Shown: positions 1 to 7,638 of the stretch, in pieces
Position numbering within the stretch: the first letter of the stretch is position 1
Layout of the letters: every line of letters starts with the position of its first letter
DNA from: Rudanella sp.
Lineage (GTDB): Bacteria; Bacteroidota; Bacteroidia; Cytophagales; Spirosomataceae
DNA: 9,784 bases
Direction: 5' to 3'
NCBI GenBank assembly: GCA_026785985.1
Contig: JAJAYX010000635.1
Location: forward strand, 1 to 9,784
Position numbers and translations under genes: made by a program
The notes under the pieces: generated by a model
Seen by the model: only the letters and a program-made list of their open reading frames with translations
Databases searched by the model: none
What the model was told of the DNA's origin: nothing

Positions 1-1
1 A

Positions 2-466
2 TACGCCGAGGCCGATTTTGTGCGGTTGGCAAACCCAACTTCGCCTGTCAGCGGGGTGGTTTTTGGCAATGTAGCCCTCATTAAATCAGCCTACAAAGCC
101 AGCGAAATTTCGGGCGTAGTGGGCAGGCAGGTAGAATTTGTCCCGGCCATAAACCTGAAAAGTGGCGCGCGAATCGGCTACAAAAACCTGAAAGCCTCGT
201 TCCAGTACACCTACCTCTCCGACCAGTTTTCCGATGCGACCAATGCCCGCGACGGGGGTGTTTCGTCCGTTATTGGCCTGATTCCGGCCTATGCCATTAT
301 GGATGCCAGCGTTTCTTACGAATTCAAACGGTTTCGCATCGAAAGCAGCCTGAACAACCTCACCAACCAGTTTTACTACACTCGCCGGGCCACAGGCTAC
401 CCTGGTCCGGGGATTCTGCCTTCGGATGGGCGCGGTGTGTATCTAACGCTACAGATCAGGTTGTAG
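2..466 (+). CDS. TonB-dependent receptor, C-terminal end (FecA-like), partial
   Basis: This is the last ~154 residues of an outer-membrane receptor; the frame is open from the first bases, so the start lies outside the window. The visible part is the end of the beta-barrel. It has alternating aromatic and polar strands, an internal NLKSGARIGYKNLKASFQY strand pair, and the closing element NNLTNQFYYTRRATGYPGPG followed by ILPSDGR and a final strand VYLTLQIRL. The TRRATGYPGPGILPSDGR block is characteristic of Bacteroidota receptors annotated as FecA / iron(III)-dicitrate transport-like, so uptake of a ferric chelate is the best guess from family knowledge. The substrate cannot be read from this fragment, because the plug and extracellular loops are missing. 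The stop codon lies inside the 3' end of the convergent lipid kinase gene (11-bp overlap). There is no obvious terminator between the two. Confidence 0.9.
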   Translation, partial: YAEADFVRLANPTSPVSGVVFGNVALIKSAYKASEISGVVGRQVEFVPAINLKSGARIGYKNLKASFQYTYLSDQFSDATNARDGGVSSVIGLIPAYAIMDASVSYEFKRFRIESSLNNLTNQFYYTRRATGYPGPGILPSDGRGVYLTLQIRL

Positions 467-1328
467 GGGCAGGTAACAGTACCCGCAAAGCTCCCGGCAT
501 AATCTCCGCGTCTATTTTGGTAATGCGGCCCCGGTACTCGCCATCCACCTGGAAATACGCTTTCCGTTTGGTTGTAATGTGAATGGATTTGGCGTGAATC
601 ACCTCCGTTTTGACCGGGTCGTAGGGTTTAAACCGCCAGAACATTTTTAGAAATTCAGTCCACGAAAATTGGCGGAGTAGCACTACTTCAAATTTGCCAT
701 CGCTCATATCACCATCGGGGTTGATCATGGCTCCCGTACCATACATACGGGCATTGGCGAGGGCCACCATCACCCCCTCACGATGAAACTCCTGGTGGGG
801 TGTGCAGATGGTTACGTTCAGAACCCGTTTGCGGAGCAACACCCGCGCCACCCCCCGCGCATAGCCAAACATGCCGCGCCAGTTGTTCTGTTTATAATAT
901 TTGATGAGTTGCGCGTTCAGCCCAATATCGCTCAGGTGCAGGCATACCTCCCCATTCACCTTTAGTACGTCGATGGGTCGCTCCGTGCCGTGTGCCACCA
1001 CCTGTAGCGCGTTGGCTAAGTCGGTGGGCAGATCCAGCTCACGAGCCATGCCATTAGCTGAACCACCCGGTAAAATTCCCAGCGGCAGGTGTACATCGAG
1101 GGCTACTTCAGCCAGGTCTTTAATGGTTCCGTCGCCCCCCATGGCCACCAAACGGTCGGGTTTCCCGGTGCGGACGTGGTCGCGAATCAGAGCATGATCC
1201 GATTTTCCGGTAAGCATCACCAGGTCGAGGTCGATGTTTTCCTGTTCACAAAATGCCTTAATTTGGGCAACAGACTCAGTTTTGTCAATTCCTCCCGACA
1301 CAGGGTTAACGGCCACTAACAGTTTCAT
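456..1328 (-). CDS. Diacylglycerol/lipid kinase, YegS/Rv2252/BmrU family
   Basis: A cytosolic ATP-dependent lipid kinase of 290 residues, the usual length for the family. It starts with the typical first strand MKLLVAVNPVSGG (N8, P9, G12-G13). The nucleotide-binding GGDGT motif is at 64-68 and the second glycine-rich element PGGSAN at 87-92, which is PxGTxN in most relatives. Near the C-terminus is FQVDGE, with D262-G263-E264. These are the diagnostic elements of the diacylglycerol kinase catalytic fold. I chose the ATG at 1328 because the family starts directly with this strand; an upstream ATG at 1373 would add 15 unrelated residues and overlap the divergent gene. Known substrates in the family are diacylglycerol, phosphatidylglycerol and long-chain bases, so diacylglycerol is likely but not proven. 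The divergent neighbour is an App1-type phosphatidate phosphatase, which would reverse the reaction. No Shine-Dalgarno sequence is visible, as is usual in Bacteroidota. Confidence 0.9.
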   Translation of the reverse strand: MKLLVAVNPVSGGIDKTESVAQIKAFCEQENIDLDLVMLTGKSDHALIRDHVRTGKPDRLVAMGGDGTIKDLAEVALDVHLPLGILPGGSANGMARELDLPTDLANALQVVAHGTERPIDVLKVNGEVCLHLSDIGLNAQLIKYYKQNNWRGMFGYARGVARVLLRKRVLNVTICTPHQEFHREGVMVALANARMYGTGAMINPDGDMSDGKFEVVLLRQFSWTEFLKMFWRFKPYDPVKTEVIHAKSIHITTKRKAYFQVDGEYRGRITKIDAEIMPGALRVLLPAPTT

Positions 1329-1349
1329 TGGCTTGGTGGTTGAGTAGCT

Positions 1350-2411
1350 ATGGAGTACGCGACACATACACACTCAACGGATAAACAGGAATCCAGCTTG
1401 ACTGGCGGCTGGAAACTCACTTTTTTATCATGGCTTCGCCTGACCAACGTCCCAACGGTTCGGGTATATCGGGGTTTTGGGCATACGGATTGTTGGCATG
1501 TACAGGGGCATGTGTTTAGCCTAAGCCCCCTTGCCCGTCGAAAATACCGGCAAAATGTGTTTACGAACACCTTTGCCCTATTGCGCCTGTTCATGGTTCA
1601 GCCTATGCCGGGCAGAACGGTTCGGATAGAGGGAGCCAACCAGATCATGCAAACCGATGCCGACGGTTTCTTCCGGTTCGAATATCGCCCAAACAGCCCC
1701 GGAACACCCGGCTGGAATCCCGTCAATGTCGAATTACTGACCGACAACAGCCCCTCGGCCACCGTTTTGGCCACGGGCGAGGGGCGAGTTTTGATACCGT
1801 TCCCCACGCAATACGGCTTTATTTCCGACATCGACGATACGTTTCTGATTTCGCACTCCGCCACCATTGTCAAGCGGCTCCAGGTGTTGCTCACCGAAAA
1901 TGCCCAAAGCCGTGACCCTTTCGATGGTGTGGTCAATCATTACCAGTTTCTGGCAAAAGCCTGTGCGGTGGAAGGCCATCAGAACCCATTTTTCTATGTG
2001 TCGAGCAGTGAGTGGAACCTATACGATTACATCAAAACGTTTGCCGAGCGCAACGAACTACCCGATGGCGTGTTTTTGCTCAGTCAACTCAAACGCCTGT
2101 CGCAACTCCTGAAAACGGGGCAGGGTAAGCACCACACCAAACTCGACCGGATCGCCCGGATTTTGAAAGCCTTTCCCGACCATCAGTTTGTACTCCTCGG
2201 CGACGATACGCAAGCCGACCCGACCATTTATCACGACGTAGTAGAACACTATCCCGGTCAGATAAAGGCAGTTTATCTCCGGCAGGTTCACGCCCCCCAT
2301 CGCGCCCGCACCCGCGCCCTCGTGTCCCAAATTGAAGCGGCAGGGGTTCCGTGTTGTTACTTCGCCCACAGCCGCGACGCGCTGACGCACTCCCGGAAAG
2401 TACTTGTGTAA
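1350..2411 (+). CDS. App1 family phosphatidate phosphatase (DUF2183)
   Basis: 353 residues, resembling bacterial App1-domain proteins (HAD-like Mg2+-dependent phosphatases related to yeast App1, which converts phosphatidate to diacylglycerol). An N-terminal beta-rich part (~22-155) contains VYRGFG, HVFSLSPLARRKYRQN and RLFMVQPMPG, all typical of the family. The catalytic part begins with SDIDDTF, giving the HAD signature D160-x-D162-x-T164. It continues with FFYVSSSEWNLYDY (S218-S220), the lysine-containing GKHHTKLDRI segment (K260, K264), and GDDTQADPTIY (D285, D286, D290) as the acidic metal-binding motif. All key residues appear present. No signal peptide or membrane segment is seen. The ATG at 1350 is the only ATG that keeps the conserved N-terminus; a TTG at 1398 is an alternative that would drop 16 variable residues. 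The start is 21 bp from that of the divergent lipid kinase. The activity assignment follows from family knowledge; substrate specificity is inferred. Confidence 0.85.
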   Translation: MEYATHTHSTDKQESSLTGGWKLTFLSWLRLTNVPTVRVYRGFGHTDCWHVQGHVFSLSPLARRKYRQNVFTNTFALLRLFMVQPMPGRTVRIEGANQIMQTDADGFFRFEYRPNSPGTPGWNPVNVELLTDNSPSATVLATGEGRVLIPFPTQYGFISDIDDTFLISHSATIVKRLQVLLTENAQSRDPFDGVVNHYQFLAKACAVEGHQNPFFYVSSSEWNLYDYIKTFAERNELPDGVFLLSQLKRLSQLLKTGQGKHHTKLDRIARILKAFPDHQFVLLGDDTQADPTIYHDVVEHYPGQIKAVYLRQVHAPHRARTRALVSQIEAAGVPCCYFAHSRDALTHSRKVLV

Positions 2412-2501
2412 TGAACAGGTTACCCCCACCCGGTTTTGCGGTAAATTCCCCCTCCCGGTTGTCTTTGTCTGTCTGTTTACAGATAACCTTTCCAGTCAAT
2501 C

Positions 2502-4373
2502 ATGACCGCTCCTTTTCGCCTTTCGCTTCTTCTCATTCTCAGTTTAGTAGGCTCCTTCACCAACGCCCAAGTCGATCATCTTGCTGCCGTAACCGCCGTT
2601 CGGGCACACCCCCGCCTTTTGCTGGCTTCGGGGCAGGAAAAGGTCATCGCCCGGACAATTACGAGCGACAAACTGGCTCAGAAAATGCACCAGGCCATCT
2701 TGTCAGAATGCGATAAGATGCTCAGTTTGGCCCCGCAGGAACGCATCAAAATTGGCAAACGGCTCCTCAATATATCGCGGGAAGCATTGCGCCGGTTGTT
2801 TTTCCTGTCGTATGCCTACCGGATGAGCGGAGACGAAAAATACAGCAAACGCGCCGAGCAGGAGATGCTGATCATTGCCGCTTTTTCGGACTGGAACCCC
2901 TCGCATTTTCTTGATGTGGGCGAAATGACAATGGCGATGGCTATTGGGTATGACTGGCTCTACGACAAACTCCCCGAAGGATCGCGCAATACGATCAAAG
3001 CCGCTATCCGCCAAAAAGGTATCGAGGCATCGCTGGTGCAGGGACAAAACAACTGGCTCAAGAGTACCAACAACTGGAATCAGGTGTGCAATGCGGGCAT
3101 GGTATACGGGGCAATGGCCACCTACGAAGACAATCCCGAACAAGCCAAAATCATCATTAACCGGGCACTCAACTCGGTCGTATTGTCGATGGGCGAATAT
3201 GCTCCCGACGGCGCCTACCCCGAAGGCTACGGCTATTGGGGCTACGGCACCAGTTTCAATGTCATGTTGATTAGTGCGCTCGAAAATCTTTTCGAGTCCA
3301 GCTTCGGTCTGACTGAGCAGCCGGGTTTCCTGAAAACAGGAGGTTATTTAGAGAACATGACCGGCCCGTCGGGTTTGCCGTTCAACTACTCCGATGCCGG
3401 TGGCCGCGATGAATTGCAACCAGCCATGTTCTGGTTTGCCCAACGCCAGAAAAACCCGTCGTTGTTGTGGGTGGAACGCGGCCGGATTGGGGGCGGTGAT
3501 CTGAAAGACGACCTCAAAAACCGGCTGTTGCCCGCCATGATGCTTTGGCTTGGCAACCAGAACCTGAGCAACGTAACTGCGCCCAAAGCCACCACCTGGA
3601 TGGGCAAAGGCCGGAATCCGGTTGCCCTGATGCGTACTTCCTGGACTGACCCAAACGCCATTTACGTGGGCATCAAGGGCGGTAGTCCGTCGTTGAGTCA
3701 TGCTCACATGGATGCCGGTACGTTTGTGATGGATGCCGACGGAGTGCGTTGGGCCATTGATTTCGGGATGCAAAACTACGAATCGCTCGAATCGAAAAAG
3801 GTCGATTTGTGGAATATGAAGCAAAACTCGCAACGTTGGGAGGTGTTTCGGTATAACAACCTGGCCCATAATACGCTGACAGTCAACGGAAAATTTCAAC
3901 TGGTTGGGGGCAAGGCACAGATCACGGATTTCTCCGACTCACCCAACCGAATGAGTGCATCGGTCGATTTGAGCGAGTTGTATGCCGGTGCGCTGACCAC
4001 GGCCAACCGGAACATTGCCATCGTGAACAAAGAGGTTGTCAGGGTTCACGACGAAATCGAAACTGCCGCCGAACCTGCCACCGTCCGCTGGACAATGGCC
4101 ACGCCTGCCACGGTCAAACTGGTTTCACCCAACGTGGCCGAATTGACCAAAGACGGAAAAACCCTGCTCGTTCGGGTAGACGAACCCGCCAAAATCACCC
4201 TCAAAACCTGGCCTACCGACCCCGTCCATGATTACGACGCAGCTAACCCCGGCACTACGCTCCTTGGCTTTGAGGTAACGGTTCCGGCCAAAACCAAAGC
4301 CGCCCTGACGGTGCAGTTGATCCCGGCAAAGGCAAATGTGAAGGGTTTACTTGTAAAGCCGATCCCCAAATAG
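2502..4373 (+). CDS. Secreted heparinase II/III family polysaccharide lyase
   Basis: 623 residues with a clear signal peptide (residues 1-22: basic start, LLLILSLVG core, ending TNA before QVDH), so it acts in the periplasm or outside the cell. The layout fits heparinase II/III-like lyases: an alpha/alpha-toroid (~30-370), then a beta-sandwich domain (~385-610). Conserved sites include NNWNQVCNAGM (190-200), probably holding the charge-neutralising Asn. They also include YPEGYGYWGYG (239-249) with candidate catalytic Tyr, SHAHMDAGTF (399-408) with H400, H402 and D404, and RYNNLAHNTL (450-459) with R450 and H456. This family eliminates uronate-containing polysaccharides such as heparin, heparan and alginate; the exact substrate cannot be read here. 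It follows the App1 gene by 90 bp on the same strand. A weak TTTG...TAACCTTT pair at 2464-2491 could be a Bacteroidota promoter but misses the consensus. No SusC/SusD or sulfatase genes are adjacent. The 3' end overlaps the convergent DUF2442 gene by 27 bp. Confidence 0.9.
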   Translation: MTAPFRLSLLLILSLVGSFTNAQVDHLAAVTAVRAHPRLLLASGQEKVIARTITSDKLAQKMHQAILSECDKMLSLAPQERIKIGKRLLNISREALRRLFFLSYAYRMSGDEKYSKRAEQEMLIIAAFSDWNPSHFLDVGEMTMAMAIGYDWLYDKLPEGSRNTIKAAIRQKGIEASLVQGQNNWLKSTNNWNQVCNAGMVYGAMATYEDNPEQAKIIINRALNSVVLSMGEYAPDGAYPEGYGYWGYGTSFNVMLISALENLFESSFGLTEQPGFLKTGGYLENMTGPSGLPFNYSDAGGRDELQPAMFWFAQRQKNPSLLWVERGRIGGGDLKDDLKNRLLPAMMLWLGNQNLSNVTAPKATTWMGKGRNPVALMRTSWTDPNAIYVGIKGGSPSLSHAHMDAGTFVMDADGVRWAIDFGMQNYESLESKKVDLWNMKQNSQRWEVFRYNNLAHNTLTVNGKFQLVGGKAQITDFSDSPNRMSASVDLSELYAGALTTANRNIAIVNKEVVRVHDEIETAAEPATVRWTMATPATVKLVSPNVAELTKDGKTLLVRVDEPAKITLKTWPTDPVHDYDAANPGTTLLGFEVTVPAKTKAALTVQLIPAKANVKGLLVKPIPK

Positions 4374-4652
4374 CACGTTTTCCACGCCAATAATCTCATC
4401 AACATCATCCCAGAACGCGAATAGCTCGCTCACGATGACGTTGTTACGCTGCTCTTCGGTAGCATCGTTCAGTTTTTTAGACCAGTTCAGCGGGACATTC
4501 ACCTTTCGGCCATCTTTGAAGCCAAACACAATCCACTGACTATCAATGGCTACGTTTGCTAAAACAGGCAGTTCGCTAAATGTTGGCCGATTTGCCAGCT
4601 TAGTCTGTTTTTTGGCAGTAGTTGACCGTGATGTTGTTGCTGGTGCAGTCAT
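4347..4652 (-). CDS. DUF2442 domain-containing protein
   Basis: 101 residues. The first ~27 are a basic, Ser/Thr/Lys-rich, probably disordered extension. The rest matches the DUF2442 fold: a short beta-rich domain with FKDGRKVNVPL (DGR at 47-49), then NWSKKLNDATEEQRN (AT at 64-65, EEQR at 66-69), and an acidic end WDDVDEIIGVENVLFG (81-96). The family has no firmly established molecular function; members are often encoded next to DUF4160 or other small toxin-like proteins. Here the gene overlaps the DUF4160 gene upstream by 53 bp in a different frame, so translation is probably coupled. The ATG at 4652 is the only Met start that keeps the domain. Its 3' end overlaps that of the lyase gene on the other strand. 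The domain assignment is strong; any antitoxin-like role is inference. Confidence 0.82.
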   Translation of the reverse strand: MTAPATTSRSTTAKKQTKLANRPTFSELPVLANVAIDSQWIVFGFKDGRKVNVPLNWSKKLNDATEEQRNNVIVSELFAFWDDVDEIIGVENVLFGDRLYK

Positions 4653-4887
4653 CTTCGTACTGTTTTTGAATGAGTTGCATTTGTTCGGTTAATACTTTTT
4701 CGACCTTATTCAGTTCCTTTCGTTTGAAGCGTTTGCTGTCAGCCAGGATAAAACTCCCGTCAGCACGTATCCAGTATTTACACAATTGCCCCCTATCGTC
4801 CGTTGCGTGTAGATGACAGGGTTCTCGAAGGAGATCAAAAGATAGGTAAAAAAATCGAAGGCCAATCAATCGGAAAAGCGTCGCCAT
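4600..4887 (-). CDS. DUF4160 domain-containing protein
   Basis: 95 residues, the usual small size for DUF4160. The hallmark pattern is visible: a first strand MATLFRLIGLRFFYLSFD, then REPCHLHA (H25, H27), which is EPPHVHV in most relatives, then CKYWI (36-40), and finally a helix FKRKELNKVEKVLTEQ. The ATG at 4887 matches the family start; a TTG at 4896 would add only three residues. After the conserved helix the protein has a polar tail of ~20 residues, encoded in the overlap with the downstream DUF2442 gene. The gene begins 28 bp after the nhaD stop on the same strand, so it may be co-transcribed with nhaD. The biochemical function of DUF4160 is not established. Its frequent pairing with DUF2442 suggests a two-component small module, possibly toxin-antitoxin-like; this is inference. 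Confidence 0.83.
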   Translation of the reverse strand: MATLFRLIGLRFFYLSFDLLREPCHLHATDDRGQLCKYWIRADGSFILADSKRFKRKELNKVEKVLTEQMQLIQKQYEDDCTSNNITVNYCQKTD

Positions 4888-4915
4888 ACACCCCAAAGGT
4901 AGCGGTTATTATGTG

Positions 4916-6214
4916 TCACCGCAACACCGCATAAACGCCCAGATACGTCAGGGCGCCAGCCAGATACCCGATGAGGGCCAGCCAACTGATTTTGCGGAAA
5001 TACCAGAGGAAATCGAGTCGCTCCATGCCCATGACGGCCACGCCAGGTGCCGAGCCGATGATGAGAATGCTGCCGCCTGTGCCGGCGCAATAGGCCAGAA
5101 ACTCCCACAATTTGCTGTCGGCGGGGTAGGTCGTGAGGTCATACATCCCCATCGCAGCGGCCACAATTGGCACGTTATCGACGACCGCCGACACCAGACC
5201 AATCAACACCACAATCAGGTCGATGTCGCCAACTGTGTTGTTCAGCGACCCAGCCAGGTCTCGCAATACGCCCGTGGCTTCGAGGGAGCCAACCGCCAGC
5301 AGAATGCCGAGGAAGAACAGAATGCTCGGTGCGTCGATTTGGCTGAGGGCGTAGGCGGGGGTCAGCGGTTCTTTTTCAGCCTCGTCTTTGTCTTTATGAA
5401 TCACCTCCGAAGCCACCCAAATTGCCCCCAGTACCAGCATCATGCCCATATAAGGCGGCAGTCCCGTAAGGGCTTTGAAAATCGGGACGAAGAGCATTCC
5501 GCCCAACCCAATGGCCAGCATCAACTGACGGTCGCGCCGGGCAGTTTTGCTCACGTAAGGACGGCTAACCCCTTCCTCGTCTGCTGACGCTTCAAAAACT
5601 GTGGTTCCAGAAGGCGTTTGATAGGTCAGTATTGCCAGCGGCACCAGAATCGATACTAAACTGGGCAACAGCAGGGTTTTAATGATGTTAATGGTTGTGA
5701 CCTGCCCCCCAATCCAGAGCATGGTTGTGGTTACATCGCCAATGGGCGACCAGGCCCCACCCGCGTTTGCGGCAATAATAATCATCCCGGCCATCACGCG
5801 CCGTTGTTCGTCATTACGAACCAGTTTGCGGGCCACCGACACCATCACAATGGCCGTGGTCAGATTGTCTAACAAAGCCGACAAAACGAAGGCCAATCCG
5901 CTGATAATCCAGAGTAGCGTGCGTGTATTTCGGCTGGCAATGCGGTCGGTAATGAGCGTGAAGCCTTCGTGTGCGTCAATGAGTTCGACCACCGTCATAG
6001 CACCGAGCAAAAAGAACAGGATTTCGGCGGTATGGCTCAAATTTTCGGTAAGGTGTTCACCCACAGGTTCGCCGTTGGGAGCCATCAGGGCATAGACCGC
6101 CCAGCAAATCACCCCCGTAATGAGTGCAGTGGCCGTTTTATTGATATTAATCGCGTGTTCAAGCGTAATCAGCACATAGCCAATCACGAACAGGAGAATA
6201 AGAATAGTGGTCAT
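4916..6214 (-). CDS. nhaD: NhaD-type Na+/H+ antiporter
   Basis: 432 residues forming a polytopic inner-membrane protein with about a dozen hydrophobic segments. It belongs to the NhaD branch of the ion transporter superfamily, which exchanges cytoplasmic Na+ (or Li+) for external protons. The two inverted repeats each show a paired motif. The first has ELIDAHEGF (77-85), ALLDNLTTAIVM (113-124, D116-N117) and ANAGGAWSPIGDVTTTML (149-166). The second has SAVVDNVPIVAAAMGM (342-357, D346-N347) and GTGGSILIIGSAPGVAVMG (378-396). A charged cytoplasmic loop HKDKDEAEKE lies at 273-282. The Asp-Asn and Gly-rich elements are the conserved transport core. Its ATG overlaps the stop of the upstream DUF5723 gene (ATGA, 6211-6214), and DUF4160 follows 28 bp downstream, indicating an operon. 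Family assignment is confident; ion preference is inferred. Confidence 0.93.
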   Translation of the reverse strand: MTTILILLFVIGYVLITLEHAININKTATALITGVICWAVYALMAPNGEPVGEHLTENLSHTAEILFFLLGAMTVVELIDAHEGFTLITDRIASRNTRTLLWIISGLAFVLSALLDNLTTAIVMVSVARKLVRNDEQRRVMAGMIIIAANAGGAWSPIGDVTTTMLWIGGQVTTINIIKTLLLPSLVSILVPLAILTYQTPSGTTVFEASADEEGVSRPYVSKTARRDRQLMLAIGLGGMLFVPIFKALTGLPPYMGMMLVLGAIWVASEVIHKDKDEAEKEPLTPAYALSQIDAPSILFFLGILLAVGSLEATGVLRDLAGSLNNTVGDIDLIVVLIGLVSAVVDNVPIVAAAMGMYDLTTYPADSKLWEFLAYCAGTGGSILIIGSAPGVAVMGMERLDFLWYFRKISWLALIGYLAGALTYLGVYAVLR

Positions 6215-7638
6215 TCATCATTTCGTTTTATCCCCAACATCACCCCGGCATAAATATCTGTTCCGCGTGGGCGAACCCCATTTTGACCACTACCGAGCAG
6301 ACCGAGTAAATTGTCAGACCCTACCCTCACCGGCCCTGCTTTGAATGATAGTCCAATGGCAACACCCCGATTGATGTAGGTCAGGGGCAAAGCTACGCCT
6401 ACGAGCCGGGTTTCGTAGCGCGGCACCACACTAAGGAGCGTTGGTTGCCGCACCGACGGATCATCGGCTCCCCGCATATTTTGCAAATACACGGCACTGA
6501 TTCCCATGCGTGGGTTCAGTTGGTAGTCGGCGGTGAAGTTGAGCGAGGTGGGCAACCCCACCCGAAATGTCGATGGAGCAGCATCGGCCAGAATACCCAA
6601 CCTGTTCCGAATAACGGTGGCAACCTGTTCAAAACTGCCGGCGTTGGTTGTGTTGAAATCGCTATTTTCAAACCGGACATTGCGCTGATTCACATCATAC
6701 ACCTCACCCCGATAGGATAAACCACCCAGATCGGTGATGGCCAGGCCAAGCTGGAAACTCGACTCACTATCAGTGGGTTGCAGCATTAGCGAGAGGCCAA
6801 TATCGGCTCCCATCCCGTTACCGGGGGCATTGCTCGACAGTAATGTTCTGGCTCTGAGCCGACGGTTTTGAAGAAAGGTCGTGTAGGCCAGATCCGCATT
6901 CACCTGCGATACCACCAATGCGGGTTGACTGTTGGCACCCGTGCCCGCTTCTAAGGTGTAATCCAGTCCCCGATTCACAAACGTACCCGCCGAATAACCC
7001 CGTAAGTATTTCACCGTCAGGCCGCCTGACAGCCGGACTCCTTCTACATCGACCAGCGTTTTGGCATACGACACAGCCAGTTCGGCATAGGCATTGGTGT
7101 TGACTCCAAACTTATTGTCGCGGCTTGGGACGCTAAACAACGACGACGAATTCAAACTCGACCGCAGGGCCGACAACAACTGTTCTGAGGCTCCGGTAAT
7201 TTGCCCGATCCCCCGCAAGCGGCTCGACAACGTGAGTACGCCCGCTGTTTCGCCCAGTTTTATTTGCAGGGCCGGGCCGCGCAACTCACCCCAAAGTGTA
7301 GCGTTTTTGGGCTTGCCATCTAAGATTTCAGTTGTGTAATCCGGCTCAAACAGAATATTCCCGTTGTCCCGCCGATAGCGGTCAGGCACATTACCCGTGA
7401 ACAGCGTTAGCAACGAAAAAGGAGCCTGATACCGAACGTAGTTATTATCGACATGCAGGTTAGCCGCTCCCAGATTCACAAAAAACCGGTGGGGCGTTTC
7501 GGCAGCCAGGGCCGGGTTCAGATAGGTGCGGTGGATACCACCGTTGGGGCTGGTTGACAGTCCCAAAAAATTTTGAGCCGGACTTGCTGTCGCACCAAGC
7601 AACAGCAAAACCGGCCCCAACCATTTTGTATAGGTCAT
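6211..7638 (-). CDS. DUF5723 family outer-membrane protein
   Basis: 475 residues with a signal peptide (residues 1-21, ending ASPAQ). The mature protein starts NFLGLSTSPNGGIHRTYLNPA, which is typical of DUF5723. This is a Bacteroidota family of predicted outer-membrane beta-barrels that opens with an 'N-P-A' motif comparable to that of FadL/PorV-like proteins. The rest is rich in alternating strands such as GVRLSGGLTVKYLRGYSAGTF and FQLGLAITDLGGLSY. It ends with a strand IYAGVMLGIK before a short charged tail. No function is established for the family. It is the first gene of a probable operon with nhaD: the stop of this gene and the start of nhaD share ATGA. The ATG at 7638 gives the signal peptide directly. 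The upstream 69 bp separate it from the receptor pseudogene and must contain its promoter, if it has its own; I find no consensus match there. Family recognition is good, role unknown. Confidence 0.8.
   Translation of the reverse strand: MTYTKWLGPVLLLLGATASPAQNFLGLSTSPNGGIHRTYLNPALAAETPHRFFVNLGAANLHVDNNYVRYQAPFSLLTLFTGNVPDRYRRDNGNILFEPDYTTEILDGKPKNATLWGELRGPALQIKLGETAGVLTLSSRLRGIGQITGASEQLLSALRSSLNSSSLFSVPSRDNKFGVNTNAYAELAVSYAKTLVDVEGVRLSGGLTVKYLRGYSAGTFVNRGLDYTLEAGTGANSQPALVVSQVNADLAYTTFLQNRRLRARTLLSSNAPGNGMGADIGLSLMLQPTDSESSFQLGLAITDLGGLSYRGEVYDVNQRNVRFENSDFNTTNAGSFEQVATVIRNRLGILADAAPSTFRVGLPTSLNFTADYQLNPRMGISAVYLQNMRGADDPSVRQPTLLSVVPRYETRLVGVALPLTYINRGVAIGLSFKAGPVRVGSDNLLGLLGSGQNGVRPRGTDIYAGVMLGIKRNDE

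Noticed and set aside
1325..1936. Minus-strand open frames opposite the App1 gene
   Set aside because: They mirror conserved App1 coding sequence and show no family resemblance; one would also overlap the lipid kinase start.
2464..2491. TTTG...TAACCTTT as promoter of the heparinase-like gene
   Set aside because: The spacer and the -7 element deviate from the Bacteroidota consensus; too weak to list as a feature.
3348..3899. 183-codon minus-strand open frame
   Set aside because: Antisense to the well-conserved catalytic core of the heparinase-like gene; no domain or signal peptide.
4913..5587. Long open frame of 224 codons on the plus strand
   Set aside because: It lies antisense inside nhaD, has low-complexity His/Gln/Asn-rich composition and no recognisable domain; nhaD on the other strand is clearly real.
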